Part shown: positions 41,357-50,554 of the stretch, piece by piece
Layout of the letters: every line of letters begins with the position of its first letter
Numbering within the stretch: position 1 is the stretch's first letter
Assembly: GCA_023397675.1 (NCBI GenBank)
Contig: JAEWTV010000056.1
Span: 1-64,000 of the forward strand
Direction of reading: 5' to 3'
From: Bacillota bacterium
Lineage (GTDB): Bacteria > Bacillota > Clostridia > Acetivibrionales > JANLFN01
Length of the DNA: 64,000 bases
The notes under the pieces: model-generated
Told to the model about the DNA's origin: nothing
Databases searched by the model: none
What the model saw: only the letters and a program-made list of their open reading frames with translations
Program-made: the position numbers and the translations under genes

Positions 41357-42865
41357 TTATAATCCAATAATCCTATATATCTGGCTTATATCAAGGTTAT
41401 TTTTAATAATATCGGCAAGCAAATCATACTGTCTTTCCCGTTCAAACCTTATATCAAGCCTGCTACTCTTTATCGGGTCAATACCTTTTTTCTTCCTCAG
41501 ATTATTAAAAAAGCTTATGATAAATTGCTCATTGTCAAAGATTCCGTGAAAATACGTCCCGTAAACGGTTCCTGAAGAATTTACAACCCCTGCTATACTT
41601 TCATTATCACTTATGAGAAATGGTTCACATTTATCCAACAACTCAGTAACACCCATATGAATCTCGTAGCCCTTTATAATGGAATCCTGAAGCCCTTCCA
41701 AAACCCCCTTATTGCTACATAACCTTGCACTGTTCTGTGTAGTGGTTTTATCGTGCATGAAAACAGTTCTTACATTTAAAAGGCCTAGTCCTTTAACACA
41801 GTTGACTTCGGATTCAACCCCATATGGGTCCTCAATTGTTTTTCCAAGCATCTGGTAGCCTCCACAGATACCGAAGACAACAATATCTTTTTTAGCAAGC
41901 TCAATAATCCTGTTTTCAAGCCCTGTATTTCTTAAATAAAGCAAATCCTCCACAGTATTCTTTGAGCCTGGAAGTATTATCATATCAGGGCATCCCAGGT
42001 CGCTTACGCTATCAATGTATCTTACATTATTTCCTTCAAGCTGTTCGATTATATTAAAATCAGTAAAATTGGATATATGAGGAAACTTAATCACAGCAAT
42101 ATCAAGCCCGCTGCCAGAAGATTTCTGAGTTTTATTTTCCAGTTTTTCTATAGCACTGTCCTCATCATCTATTGTAAGGTTTAAATAGGGAAGAACTCCA
42201 AGAACAGGTTTTTTAGTGATATCCTCAAGTATACCAAATCCCGGCTTAAGTATTTCCATATCGCCGCGGAATTTGTTTATTACCAGGCCCTTTATCCTGT
42301 CCCTTTCATCAGACTCAAGAAGCATTACGGTGCCTGCAAGCGAGGCAAATACGCCGCCTTTATCAATGTCTCCAACAAGTATGACTGGTGCATCAGCCAT
42401 TTTGGCAGTACCCATATTTACAAAATCATTTTCTTTCATGTTTATTTCAGCTGGACTCCCAGCACCTTCAATCACTATTATATCGTTATTCCTGCTAAGT
42501 TCTTCATAAGCCTTTCTGATTTCACCCAGCATTTTTTCCCTAAGACCGTAATATTCTTTCCCTGTAAGATTACCATATACTTCGCCGTTTAAAATCACCT
42601 GCATTTTTGTGCTTGATGTTATCTTTAATAAAATAGGATTCATTAGGTATAAAGGCAGTTGACCGCATGCTTCAGCCTGAACAGCCTGCGCCCTGCCCAT
42701 TTCTTTTCCGTCCAGTGTAACATATGAATTTAAAGCTATATTCTGAGACTTAAAAGGTGCCACTCTATAGCCTTCTCTGTGTAAAAGCCTGCATAAGCCG
42801 GCAGTCAGTATACTTTTCCCAACCGATGATGCCGTCCCTTGAATCATAATATTCTTAGCAGCCAC
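41357..42865 (-). CDS. cobQ: cobyric acid synthase (adenosylcobyrinate amidating)
   Basis: A 502-residue enzyme that uses glutamine and ATP to amidate four side chains of adenosylcobyrinate a,c-diamide. The N-terminal synthetase domain has a P-loop-like QGTASSVGKS and the SQNIALNSYV motif; the C-terminal glutaminase domain has the nucleophile in FGICGGYQMLG and later GTYFHGIFDN. The start is GTG, overlapping the cbiA stop by one base; the AGGAGGG ribosome binding site is inside the cbiA C-terminus, so translation is coupled. Part of a two-gene cobalamin amidation operon. Confidence 0.97.
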   Translation of the reverse strand: MAAKNIMIQGTASSVGKSILTAGLCRLLHREGYRVAPFKSQNIALNSYVTLDGKEMGRAQAVQAEACGQLPLYLMNPILLKITSSTKMQVILNGEVYGNLTGKEYYGLREKMLGEIRKAYEELSRNNDIIVIEGAGSPAEINMKENDFVNMGTAKMADAPVILVGDIDKGGVFASLAGTVMLLESDERDRIKGLVINKFRGDMEILKPGFGILEDITKKPVLGVLPYLNLTIDDEDSAIEKLENKTQKSSGSGLDIAVIKFPHISNFTDFNIIEQLEGNNVRYIDSVSDLGCPDMIILPGSKNTVEDLLYLRNTGLENRIIELAKKDIVVFGICGGYQMLGKTIEDPYGVESEVNCVKGLGLLNVRTVFMHDKTTTQNSARLCSNKGVLEGLQDSIIKGYEIHMGVTELLDKCEPFLISDNESIAGVVNSSGTVYGTYFHGIFDNEQFIISFFNNLRKKKGIDPIKSSRLDIRFERERQYDLLADIIKNNLDISQIYRIIGL

Positions 42866-44262
42866 TAATATTCCCTCCTCTCAGCTCTAAACCTTTTGCA
42901 GCTTTCCACAAAACCTTCTGCGAACTCTGGATTTGAACAAAAATGTATATGCGAATATCCCGCAAGAACATTCTTAATTTTATACCCGCTTTTAAAGGGT
43001 AAACCTTTGCCGTAACCCTTGGAAACATTAAAGCATTCGGAAACTTCATGATTTAAATCTGTTACAGAAAAATGGAATTCATGACCCCTTATACTCTGAC
43101 CTCTCTGGGACAGTATATTATCTTCCATAGTTTGAATATTTACATACCCGAACTGTTGCAAATTTGTAGTCATAAGGCTTTTACCCGGGATGATACCTGT
43201 CATTAGGTATTCCCGTCCTTCAATATCACATATGCTTTCTGAAAGGTACATTAACCCGCCGCATTCTCCATAAATGGGCATACCGTTTACAGCTGCATTA
43301 TAAATTGATTTTCTAATGGAACGATTATTCTCAAGCTGTTTTGCAAATAATTCAGGATAGCCTCCGCCTATATATAACCCATCAGCATCATGAGGAATGC
43401 TTTCATCCTCAAGCGGACTGAAATACTTAAGTTCTGCTCCAAGCTCTTCAAGCAGCTCCAGACCGTCTCTGTAATAAAAGCTGAAAGCCTTATCGACAGC
43501 AACCCCAATTACTGTTTTTGACGGATTTTTAACCAAAAGCTCGGAATTATATTTTGCAGTATCCATTTCAGGTGCAGTTTTGGCTATTTTTATAAGAGTT
43601 TCAATCTCTATTCCTTTAAGAACTTTTTGCGCAAGTATATCCGTTTTTTCCTTCAGGTCCGAAAGCTCACCGGCAGTGACAAGCCCCAAGTGCCTACTTT
43701 CAAAAGTGACATCTGTTTTATTAAGGTATCCCAGTACTTTAGCTGAGGTGTTACTTTCTATTGCTTCCTTGAGAAGCTGGTAATGAGCTTCACCATAAAT
43801 ATTGTTAAGGATAATTCCGGCAATGTTAACATTCCTATTAAACTCACAAAAACCTTTTACAATGGCAGCGGCACTAAGCGCCAATGACTCACCGTTAACG
43901 ACCAACACTGCAGGCGTTTTAGTGATTTCTGCCACATGAGAGGTGCTCCCCTCGAGGGAGGTTCCTCCAAGCCCATCATAAAAGCCCATTACACCTTCTA
44001 TTATGCTTATCCCTGTAGTACTTCCATTCTTTTGTAAAAGTTTTAAAACAGTGTTATTGTTTAGCATCCAGCTGTCAAGATTTCTGGAATACCTATTAGT
44101 TACAAAGGTATGAAAAGCAGGATCAATATAATCAGGACCAACCTTGAAGGGCTGAACGCATATTCCCTTTTTAACAAGGGCAGCCATTATCCCTATGGAG
44201 ACGGTCGTTTTACCGCAGCCGCTGTTGGTGCCGCCTATAATAATCCTTGGAATGTTATTCAT
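42865..44262 (-). CDS. cbiA: cobyrinate a,c-diamide synthase
   Basis: I start at the ATG at 44262 (MNNIPRIII), which has GGGAGGCATT in front; an upstream start at 44325 does not. The 465-residue protein has a P-loop-type GGTNSGCGKTTVSIG near the N-terminus, then DSWMLNN and EGVMGFYDGLGG, and a C-terminal glutaminase with its nucleophile in YGECGGLMYLSE. It amidates the a and c side chains of (hydrogeno)cobyrinate. First gene of the cbiA-cobQ pair. No cobalamin riboswitch was recognised in the short upstream gap. Confidence 0.96.
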   Translation of the reverse strand: MNNIPRIIIGGTNSGCGKTTVSIGIMAALVKKGICVQPFKVGPDYIDPAFHTFVTNRYSRNLDSWMLNNNTVLKLLQKNGSTTGISIIEGVMGFYDGLGGTSLEGSTSHVAEITKTPAVLVVNGESLALSAAAIVKGFCEFNRNVNIAGIILNNIYGEAHYQLLKEAIESNTSAKVLGYLNKTDVTFESRHLGLVTAGELSDLKEKTDILAQKVLKGIEIETLIKIAKTAPEMDTAKYNSELLVKNPSKTVIGVAVDKAFSFYYRDGLELLEELGAELKYFSPLEDESIPHDADGLYIGGGYPELFAKQLENNRSIRKSIYNAAVNGMPIYGECGGLMYLSESICDIEGREYLMTGIIPGKSLMTTNLQQFGYVNIQTMEDNILSQRGQSIRGHEFHFSVTDLNHEVSECFNVSKGYGKGLPFKSGYKIKNVLAGYSHIHFCSNPEFAEGFVESCKRFRAERREY

Positions 44263-44369
44263 AATGCCTCCCGATAGCAAGGACAGTAATATCGAAAATG
44301 CAGTTTTTTTGCATATAAGAATCATGTTATCAAAACAATATCCTTATTGCAACAAAGCAGCTATAGTCT

Positions 44370-44397
44370 TTTCACTATAGTCAAACTTTGCTATAAT
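44370..44397 (+). promoter_or_regulatory. candidate promoter for the phosphoglycerate mutase gene
   Basis: TTTCAC, a 16-nt spacer and a perfect TATAAT lie about 65 nt before the apgM start, in the divergent gap with cbiA. Confidence 0.5.
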
Positions 44398-44462
44398 GTA
44401 TAGGTTGCAAGTAACAAAATGTATTATTGATATTTAAATATATAAGGTAAAGGATGCTGCTT

Positions 44463-45671
44463 ATGAAATATGTTGTAGTTTTGGGGGACGGCATGGCAGA
44501 TTGTCCCATGCCCCAGCTGGGCGATAAGACACCACTTGAATGTGCAAAAAAGCCTAATATAGACAACCTGGCACGAAAAGGTGAAGTAGGAATGGTAAAG
44601 ACTGTTCCTGACGGTATTGCCCCAGGAAGTGATGTAGCCAATCTTTCTGTTCTGGGCTATAACCCTAAGAAATTTTATACCGGACGTTCACCGCTGGAAG
44701 CCGTAAGTATTGGCGTAAATCTTGAAGATACTGATACCGCCTTCAGATGCAATCTTGTCACCCTTTCGGATGAAGAAAACTATAAAGACAAAACAATGGT
44801 GGATTACAGTTCTGATGAGATAACTACAGAAGAATCCCATGAGCTTATTTATGAAATTGAAAAAAGGTTTGGGAACGATGTAGTAAAGTTTTACCCTGGC
44901 ATAAGCTACCGCCACTGTATGGTAATTAAAAACGGGCCTGAAAAATATGGACTTACACCACCTCATGACATATCTGATAAACCTATAAAAGAATACCTTC
45001 CGAAATATGAATCAGGAAAGCTTCTGCTTGATATGATGAAGGAAAGTAATAAGTTTCTGGGTGAGCACCCTGTAAACAAAAATAGAATATCCCGTGGACT
45101 CAGGCCTGCCAATTCCATATGGCTGTGGGGACAGGGTAAAAAACTTACAATACCCGGATTTTATGAAAAGTATGGAACAAAAGGTTCTGTAATTTCAGCA
45201 GTAGATCTGATAAAAGGTATAGGTCTTAGTGCCGGAATGAGATCTATAGATGTCGAGGGTGCTACAGGTAACATAAATACAAATTTCAAGGGTAAGGCGG
45301 ACGCGGCACTAAAGGAATTGGAAAACGGCCAGGACTTTGTTTATATCCATGTCGAAGCCCCAGACGAGTGCGGCCACAGGTTTGAAATTGAAAACAAGGT
45401 AAGATCGATAGAATTAATTGATGAAAAGATTGTAGGCACTCTTTTAGAAGGCCTTGAAAAATATGATGATTACAGAATCCTTGTAATGCCGGACCACCCA
45501 ACACCGCTAAGTATAAGAACTCATAGTTCCGACCCGGTACCATATATTATTTATCAGAAGAGCAGTCAAAAAGGCAGCGGTGTTGATGGATATACAGAGA
45601 AAGAAGCAGCTAAAACAGGAGTATATATTGATGAAGGTTATACGGTAATGGACCGCTTCCTGATGAAATAA
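44463..45671 (+). CDS. apgM: cofactor-independent phosphoglycerate mutase, archaeal type (ApgM family)
   Basis: A 402-residue alkaline-phosphatase-superfamily enzyme of COG3635. I use the ATG giving MKYVVVLGDGMAD, with AAGG 9 nt upstream; the ATG three codons earlier overlaps that site. Metal-site signatures are LGDGMAD, GSDVANLSVLGY (catalytic Ser) and, near the end, VHVEAPDECGH and VMPDHPTP. The family interconverts 2- and 3-phosphoglycerate, but some bacterial members have been reported to act as homoserine kinase. With no test possible I keep the family name. The gene is single and convergent with the recombinase, 5 bp away. Confidence 0.88.
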   Translation: MKYVVVLGDGMADCPMPQLGDKTPLECAKKPNIDNLARKGEVGMVKTVPDGIAPGSDVANLSVLGYNPKKFYTGRSPLEAVSIGVNLEDTDTAFRCNLVTLSDEENYKDKTMVDYSSDEITTEESHELIYEIEKRFGNDVVKFYPGISYRHCMVIKNGPEKYGLTPPHDISDKPIKEYLPKYESGKLLLDMMKESNKFLGEHPVNKNRISRGLRPANSIWLWGQGKKLTIPGFYEKYGTKGSVISAVDLIKGIGLSAGMRSIDVEGATGNINTNFKGKADAALKELENGQDFVYIHVEAPDECGHRFEIENKVRSIELIDEKIVGTLLEGLEKYDDYRILVMPDHPTPLSIRTHSSDPVPYIIYQKSSQKGSGVDGYTEKEAAKTGVYIDEGYTVMDRFLMK

Positions 45672-45676
45672 AGCGT

Positions 45677-47212
45677 TTAAAAGCTGAAGTCTATCTGTAC
45701 AGTACTTGTACAGGCAGGCTTCTTTTTTATTATTTGACCACATTCGTTTATAGCAGGTAGATTTTCAAATACAGTTATTTTTTCAACTATGAGCATAATA
45801 GTTTCTCTATTTAAGCTACCATTTTTCAAAATTGTGGAGGCCTCTTCCACAAAGTCCTGTTTATTGCTTGTTCTGCAAGCTTTATTCTGAGTCAATGCAA
45901 TATCTCTTTCAATTTGTTCAATATTTTTTTCAAGATTGCTGTTCATACGTTCGAATAACTGCTGTGAAACTCTTTCTTCAAGCCTATCGGTATAAAGTAT
46001 ATCCTGCTGCCTCCTTTTGCTTTTTATAAGGTGTTCAAGCTTTGAAAGGCTAATATAGGTGCTGCTATAGTCATCTTCTATTGTTTTATTTATATTGGCA
46101 TTCACTTTTTCAGCAAGTATACTGTCATCAAAAAGCTTCATTATTTCTTCATTAATCACGGTCTCAAGCATATCTTGCCTTATGAAATGACTGCTGCAGG
46201 CCGATTTCCCTTTTATTGCATAGCTGCCGCAAACATACCCCAATGGTCTGTCTTTTCTGGTTCTTGCATACATAAGACTTCCGCATTCTCCGCAATAAAT
46301 CAAGCCTTTGAACAAATGAAGCTGTTTTTTATGCGGGCGTAAAACCTTTGAATGTATAAACGCCTGTATTTTATTAAATTCTTCCTTACTGATTATAGGC
46401 TGATGGGTGTTTTGTGTAATAACCCATTTATCTGATGGAAGCCTTCTGGTCTTTTTACTTTTAAAGCTTATTTTTTCACTTACCCCCTGAACCGTATCTC
46501 CCGTATAAACCCGGTTCGAAAGTATCCTTCCTATGGCAGCTGCATTCCAGTTTCCGTCAGTTTTTAAACTATAACCAGGGGACCAATATCCTTTATCATT
46601 GAGGTAATTGGCAATGCTCCTGTAACCATAGCCCTCTCCATACATCTCAAATATTCTTTTAACTACCGGTGCCGTAGCCTCATCTACAACAAGGCAATTT
46701 TTGCTTAATTCGGATTTTTTATACCCATATGGAGGTTTGCCGAGAAATTCACCTTTTTGGATTTTAAATCTTAAATTGGTCCTTATTTTTTTTGAAATAT
46801 CTTTGATGTAACGCTCGTTAAACCAGGTTTCTATTCCCACAGTGTCGTTATCCTTAAGGCTGTCATACCTCCCGTCGAAAGTCATTACCCTGATGCCATT
46901 CTCCTCCAGAAAATCAAGGAAAAGAAGAGTTTTTGCATTGTTTCTGCCCAGTCGGGACAAATCCTTCAAAACAATCATGTTTATTACGGAAGCAGTTACA
47001 TCTTCCTTGAGCATTTCAATTCCCGCTCTATTGAAAGCCGCTCCTGAAGCATTATCATCCATATAGATTCTATGTATTTTCCCAAGCTTATTTTTATTTA
47101 TAAAATCAGCAAGAAGGTCTCTCTGTGTTTCAATGGTCTCATAGTTTTCACCATTTTCGTCTCTGCTTTCTCTTACATATATGCCTATCCTGTAACTTAC
47201 TTCCAATAACAT
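45677..47212 (-). CDS. large serine recombinase
   Basis: A 511-residue site-specific recombinase. The N-terminal resolvase domain (about 5-150) carries the catalytic serine in IYVRESRDE and the LKDLSRLGRNN arginine motif. A recombinase domain (about 160-260; KPPYGYK, GYGYRSIANYLNDKGY) is followed by a zinc ribbon (YCGECGSLMYARTR then YVCGSYAIKGKSAC) and a C-terminal coiled coil. Size and order fit the integrase/excisionase type found in phages, conjugative elements and sporulation-gene elements. No other phage or element genes surround it, so it may be the last survivor of a lost element. Weak ribosome binding site; an ORF of 35 residues ends 8 bp upstream. Confidence 0.94.
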   Translation of the reverse strand: MLLEVSYRIGIYVRESRDENGENYETIETQRDLLADFINKNKLGKIHRIYMDDNASGAAFNRAGIEMLKEDVTASVINMIVLKDLSRLGRNNAKTLLFLDFLEENGIRVMTFDGRYDSLKDNDTVGIETWFNERYIKDISKKIRTNLRFKIQKGEFLGKPPYGYKKSELSKNCLVVDEATAPVVKRIFEMYGEGYGYRSIANYLNDKGYWSPGYSLKTDGNWNAAAIGRILSNRVYTGDTVQGVSEKISFKSKKTRRLPSDKWVITQNTHQPIISKEEFNKIQAFIHSKVLRPHKKQLHLFKGLIYCGECGSLMYARTRKDRPLGYVCGSYAIKGKSACSSHFIRQDMLETVINEEIMKLFDDSILAEKVNANINKTIEDDYSSTYISLSKLEHLIKSKRRQQDILYTDRLEERVSQQLFERMNSNLEKNIEQIERDIALTQNKACRTSNKQDFVEEASTILKNGSLNRETIMLIVEKITVFENLPAINECGQIIKKKPACTSTVQIDFSF

Positions 47213-47220
47213 AACAGTAA

Positions 47221-47328
47221 TCAGACCTCTTTTTTGGATTTGAGGATAATCTTTACAATACTCAATAGCAGCTCCTCTTTGCTGATTCTTCCGCTATAAT
47301 TTTTTAGAATTTTTCTGCTGCACGCCAT
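47221..47328 (-). CDS. 35-residue basic peptide upstream of the recombinase
   Basis: This short ORF starts after a very good TTTTGGAGGCATTT site, better than that of the recombinase it precedes. It encodes MACSRKILKNYSGRISKEE and continues as an amphipathic basic helix ending KSKKEV. Position suggests a leader or small regulator translated ahead of the recombinase. It could also be the tail of a vanished gene. Confidence 0.5.
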   Translation of the reverse strand: MACSRKILKNYSGRISKEELLLSIVKIILKSKKEV

Positions 47329-47456
47329 AAATGCCTCCAAAACAATCATGTAATTAATGCCATGTCGGTTTTTAATAAAAACTGTTTATTTATCTGCTGT
47401 AAGTTGTATAATATAAAAGAAGCGATTTATATAAACCTTAAAAGAAGGCGATTTAT

Positions 47457-47762
47457 ATGGGACGTTCATTACCGGAAAATCTTATGTATTTTTTTAAAAA
47501 TGGGATTAAGGATGCAGAAGACGGATATGAGTATGCTTCTGAATTAAATCGTATTTTAAATTCCCATGACTGTCAGACTGCCTTAACTGCCAAAGAAGTA
47601 GAAATAATGCGCGATTACAGCGACAAGGTAAAAAAAGTCGGCGAAATAACCTATTATACCGAAGAAAGAATAAAAGCCATTGAAGAAGAGCACTTCGGCA
47701 AACGTGGTATTCTGGGCTTTTTGGGGGTTAATGGGGAATCCAAGCCGCAATGGCCTTTTTAG
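47457..47762 (+). CDS. 101-residue uncharacterised soluble protein
   Basis: Starts at an ATG 9 nt after AAGAAGG. The product is charged and helical (YFFKNGIKDAEDGYEYASELN, a central AKEVEIMRDYSDKVKKVGE), with a glycine-rich end (GILGFLGVNGESKPQWPF). Family not recognised. Its last four bases overlap, convergently, the end of the truncated sigma-54 gene, so this gene occupies the place where the RpoN-box domain would be encoded. Confidence 0.65.
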   Translation: MGRSLPENLMYFFKNGIKDAEDGYEYASELNRILNSHDCQTALTAKEVEIMRDYSDKVKKVGEITYYTEERIKAIEEEHFGKRGILGFLGVNGESKPQWPF

Positions 47763-48823
47763 CTGAAGAACCCCTCAGCTTCAAAGTAGCCCCAACAGCA
47801 TTGTACATATTTACTACCGATAATGTTCCTTAGTTTGTCTTCACTAATTCCCAGTTCAACGGCTGAATCTGCGTAAGACAATAATTTTAAGTATTTGATC
47901 CCATGTTTAAAGAACTCAAGCTCTTTATAAAGGATAAAATCACCCAGTTGCTTGAGAGCATCCTTCCTTTTATTAAGATTTACCATAAGGGCAGACGCGT
48001 TATCAAGTTTTTCTTTAAGGAATATTTTTGTTTCATCTTCAAGGCTATCATCTCTCGATATCTTCCAGTAGTATAAATTCATATGAACAGCAGGAATGGA
48101 TTCCTCATTTATAATAGCTTGGAAGTTATCCTTAACTTTTTCTATAATTATGTCGGGCATAACATATTTCATTTCAACATCTTTATAATAGTCGCCTGCA
48201 GGTTTTGGTTCAAGAGTTTTAACAAATTCCAGAAGCTTTTTTATCTTTTCACTTTCTATTCCCGTTTTACCAAAATCGGAATAAATATTCTCCGATGCAA
48301 CATTATCCAGAAAACTTTCCACAGCCTTTATATCTTCACTTGAGGTTCCAAGCTGCCTCATTTGTATTGTAAGGCATTCCTTGAGGTTTCTTGCACAAAC
48401 TCCAGGAGGATCAAAACTTTGTAGCCTTTTAAGTACCTCACCAATATATTCTTCCGAGGATCCGAAATATGCGGCTATTTCTTGTGTTTCAACGAGCATA
48501 TATCCATTTTCATCAATATTATCAATTATATACTCTCCAACAGTTTTTTGTTTTTTATCCATTGAGGAAGCATTCAACTGTGCTATCAAATGTTCCTTAA
48601 TGGTAATATCATCAGCTTTAATCACATCTATTCTTTCATCATCATCGTCCTCAATGTCTTCATCTTCAGCACTATTATCAGTCAGTGAAAGTATTGCTTC
48701 ATCAGTATTTTCGTCCAATTCACCTTGTTCAAGTACAGGATTCAGTTCCAGTTGCTCTTCTACATACTCAAATAACTCCTGTGAACTCATTTTTATAATT
48801 TCGTCAGAGTTCAATGCTTTCAC
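47759..48823 (-). CDS. rpoN: sigma-54-like protein lacking the N-terminal end and the RpoN-box domain
   Basis: A 354-residue product clearly related to RNA polymerase sigma-54: SSQELFEYVEEQLELNPVLEQ (region I), an acidic region II (about 35-75), and the core-binding domain (VGEYIIDNIDENGYM, SFDPPGVCARNLKECL). The C-terminus stops at GYFEAEGFFS, equivalent to the conserved YFFS just before the RpoN-box helix-turn-helix, so the promoter -24 recognition motif (consensus ARRTVAKYRE) is missing. The HTH-like stretch (LGISEDKLRNIIGSKY) also departs from the usual ESTVSR. About 20 residues of region I are absent too; the start is GTG, with an in-frame stop 6 codons upstream. Length is 354 versus about 430-480. 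A decayed copy or a repurposed core-binding protein. Confidence 0.85.
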   Translation of the reverse strand: MKALNSDEIIKMSSQELFEYVEEQLELNPVLEQGELDENTDEAILSLTDNSAEDEDIEDDDDERIDVIKADDITIKEHLIAQLNASSMDKKQKTVGEYIIDNIDENGYMLVETQEIAAYFGSSEEYIGEVLKRLQSFDPPGVCARNLKECLTIQMRQLGTSSEDIKAVESFLDNVASENIYSDFGKTGIESEKIKKLLEFVKTLEPKPAGDYYKDVEMKYVMPDIIIEKVKDNFQAIINEESIPAVHMNLYYWKISRDDSLEDETKIFLKEKLDNASALMVNLNKRKDALKQLGDFILYKELEFFKHGIKYLKLLSYADSAVELGISEDKLRNIIGSKYVQCCWGYFEAEGFFS

Positions 48824-48968
48824 CTCATAGGCCTTATAGCTTTATACTTATATTATATACTTTTACATCTTGGCCTATTATAACGCACTAGTAGAAAATT
48901 TTTCGGTTGTAGAAAACACGAAAAAAAGACTGCCTTTTTACAGGCAATCCTTTGTTTTAAAAATCAGG

Positions 48969-49910
48969 TTAAGGAGATATCCTTGGACTGGACATTACAA
49001 GAAGCGTAAGCAGAAAGAACACAACATACACAGCTACTATAGCAATAATGGGCCAGTGTGAAAAAACAGATTTAAGGTCCTTCCTAAAGGTACTGATTGA
49101 CGGTACGAATTCACGTTTTCCATTTGTAACCTTTTTAAACAGCAGGAACAGCAATGTAAACACAGCCAGACATACAACACCAAGCAGCAATATGTTTTCC
49201 GGATGCTCAAACCAAGCTGTTAAACTGCTATTCTCAGGTTCGTTCCTCAGGAAAAATTGTAGCAGCTCTGCAATCGCATTATTAAGAAAATGTGCAAGCA
49301 TACCTGCGAATATTGAGCCGGTTCTTAAAGCAAAATATCCGAAAATTGCACCCCAGAATATCGGCGCAAGGAAATTTGTTATATCCATGTGGAAAAGCCC
49401 GAAGAAAAAACTAGTAATTATAATAGCTTTATATGATCCCCGTTTTTCATAAGCTCTTAAAAGTAACCCTCTATGAAGAAGCTCCTCACATATTGCTGGA
49501 GATACTGCAATAACTAAAATTCCAATAATCAATTCAGGGATATTCTGTGGGGACGGAATAGGTACTGTAGGTAACTTTCCCACCTGCTGAAGCAACAGTA
49601 TCACCAGATAGTTTACAGCCAGTGCAACAAAATATCCAGGGACAGACATCAGTGTAATTAATAAGGCTGGAAGAGCTTTCAGTTTTCTAAAGCCCAGCGT
49701 TTCCCGGAGGCTTATTTTGTTTTTAACTATATAAACTATACAAGGTATTAAAATAATAACAAATTCATTTATCAAAAGCATTACATAGATATTAATATCA
49801 AATTTCAGGAGCTGTTTCAAAACCTCTAAAATCAAGTCAAAAGCAATAAATATGATTGTAAATGCGAAAAATACTTTATTTACCCCGGTAATCGTAAGTT
49901 TTCCCTTCAT
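48969..49910 (-). CDS. CPBP-family intramembrane glutamic protease (CAAX-like)
   Basis: I start at the ATG at 49910 (MKGKLTI), behind GAGAGG; an in-frame upstream ATG at 49928 is less likely. The roughly 313-residue protein has about eight membrane segments. The CPBP motifs are complete: CEELLHRGLLLRAYEKRG (EExxxR), FFGLFHMD (FxxxH) and LAHFLNNA (HxxxN). Relatives process prenylated proteins in eukaryotes and protect against bacteriocins or mature peptides in bacteria; the substrate here is unknown. It lies 25 bp below the 5-formyl-THF cyclo-ligase gene on the same strand. Confidence 0.92.
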   Translation of the reverse strand: MKGKLTITGVNKVFFAFTIIFIAFDLILEVLKQLLKFDINIYVMLLINEFVIILIPCIVYIVKNKISLRETLGFRKLKALPALLITLMSVPGYFVALAVNYLVILLLQQVGKLPTVPIPSPQNIPELIIGILVIAVSPAICEELLHRGLLLRAYEKRGSYKAIIITSFFFGLFHMDITNFLAPIFWGAIFGYFALRTGSIFAGMLAHFLNNAIAELLQFFLRNEPENSSLTAWFEHPENILLLGVVCLAVFTLLFLLFKKVTNGKREFVPSISTFRKDLKSVFSHWPIIAIVAVYVVFFLLTLLVMSSPRISP

Positions 49911-49935
49911 AAAAAATCCTCTCTGCACTTATTGA

Positions 49936-50529
49936 TTATATATCAATTATGGAAATAACTCTTTCCTCTGTGATAAGCACATCCAACTTAACATCATATT
50001 CAGATGTTGGCACAGCATCTGCTATTTGAATTTCAAAAGCAATTCCTACCTTCAAACATCGTTTTTTAAGCTTCGGCAGGAACCTGTCGTAAAACCCCTT
50101 CCCAAAGCCAAGCCTGTTTAGAGACTTGTCAAAGGCTACTCCCGGGATAATAGCAAGGTCAATTGAATCTACCGGCACCGGTCTGTCTTTAACAGGCTCC
50201 AATATCCCATAATAACCTGTTTTTAAATCATCGGCCGCGCTTGTAATTTCGCACGCATGCATAGCTTTTATTCCGTCAAGCGATGTTATTAAAGGTACGG
50301 CAACCCTTTTGCCTGCTTTTAAACAGGTATTTATAAATTCCTTAGTTTCAACCTCATTTCTGAAATCGATATAGCAGAATATCAAATCAGCGTTATTATA
50401 CTGAGACAAACTGAAAACTTTATTTATAATTACAGTACTTTTATTACTGACTTCCTCTTTTTCAAGCGCATTTCTTTTATTCAAAACAGTATCTCTTAAG
50501 ATTTTTTTAAGTTCTCCAACAGTATCCAT
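49936..50529 (-). CDS. 5-formyltetrahydrofolate cyclo-ligase
   Basis: A 197-residue enzyme converting 5-formyl-THF to 5,10-methenyl-THF with ATP. Family features: K-R-N near the N-terminus (VLNKRNALEKEEV), FCYIDFRNEVETKEF, the nucleotide/substrate loop PGVAFDKSLNRLGFGKGFYDRFL (about 130-152), and GIAFEIQ. It rescues the 5-formyl-THF side product of one-carbon metabolism, so it fits the fhs-fchA-folD group further right. Confidence 0.95.
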   Translation of the reverse strand: MDTVGELKKILRDTVLNKRNALEKEEVSNKSTVIINKVFSLSQYNNADLIFCYIDFRNEVETKEFINTCLKAGKRVAVPLITSLDGIKAMHACEITSAADDLKTGYYGILEPVKDRPVPVDSIDLAIIPGVAFDKSLNRLGFGKGFYDRFLPKLKKRCLKVGIAFEIQIADAVPTSEYDVKLDVLITEERVISIIDI

Positions 50530-50554
50530 AGGGTTTCTACCACCTGAATATTAA

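Noticed and set aside
41067..41549. 160-codon plus-strand ORF overlapping the small membrane protein
   Set aside because: It runs antisense into cobQ, and the 80-residue frame has the ribosome binding site and a coherent membrane-protein sequence.
44263..44462. Cobalamin riboswitch before cbiA
   Set aside because: The gap is short and I found no B12-box-like or multi-stem arrangement; the same holds upstream of cobT.
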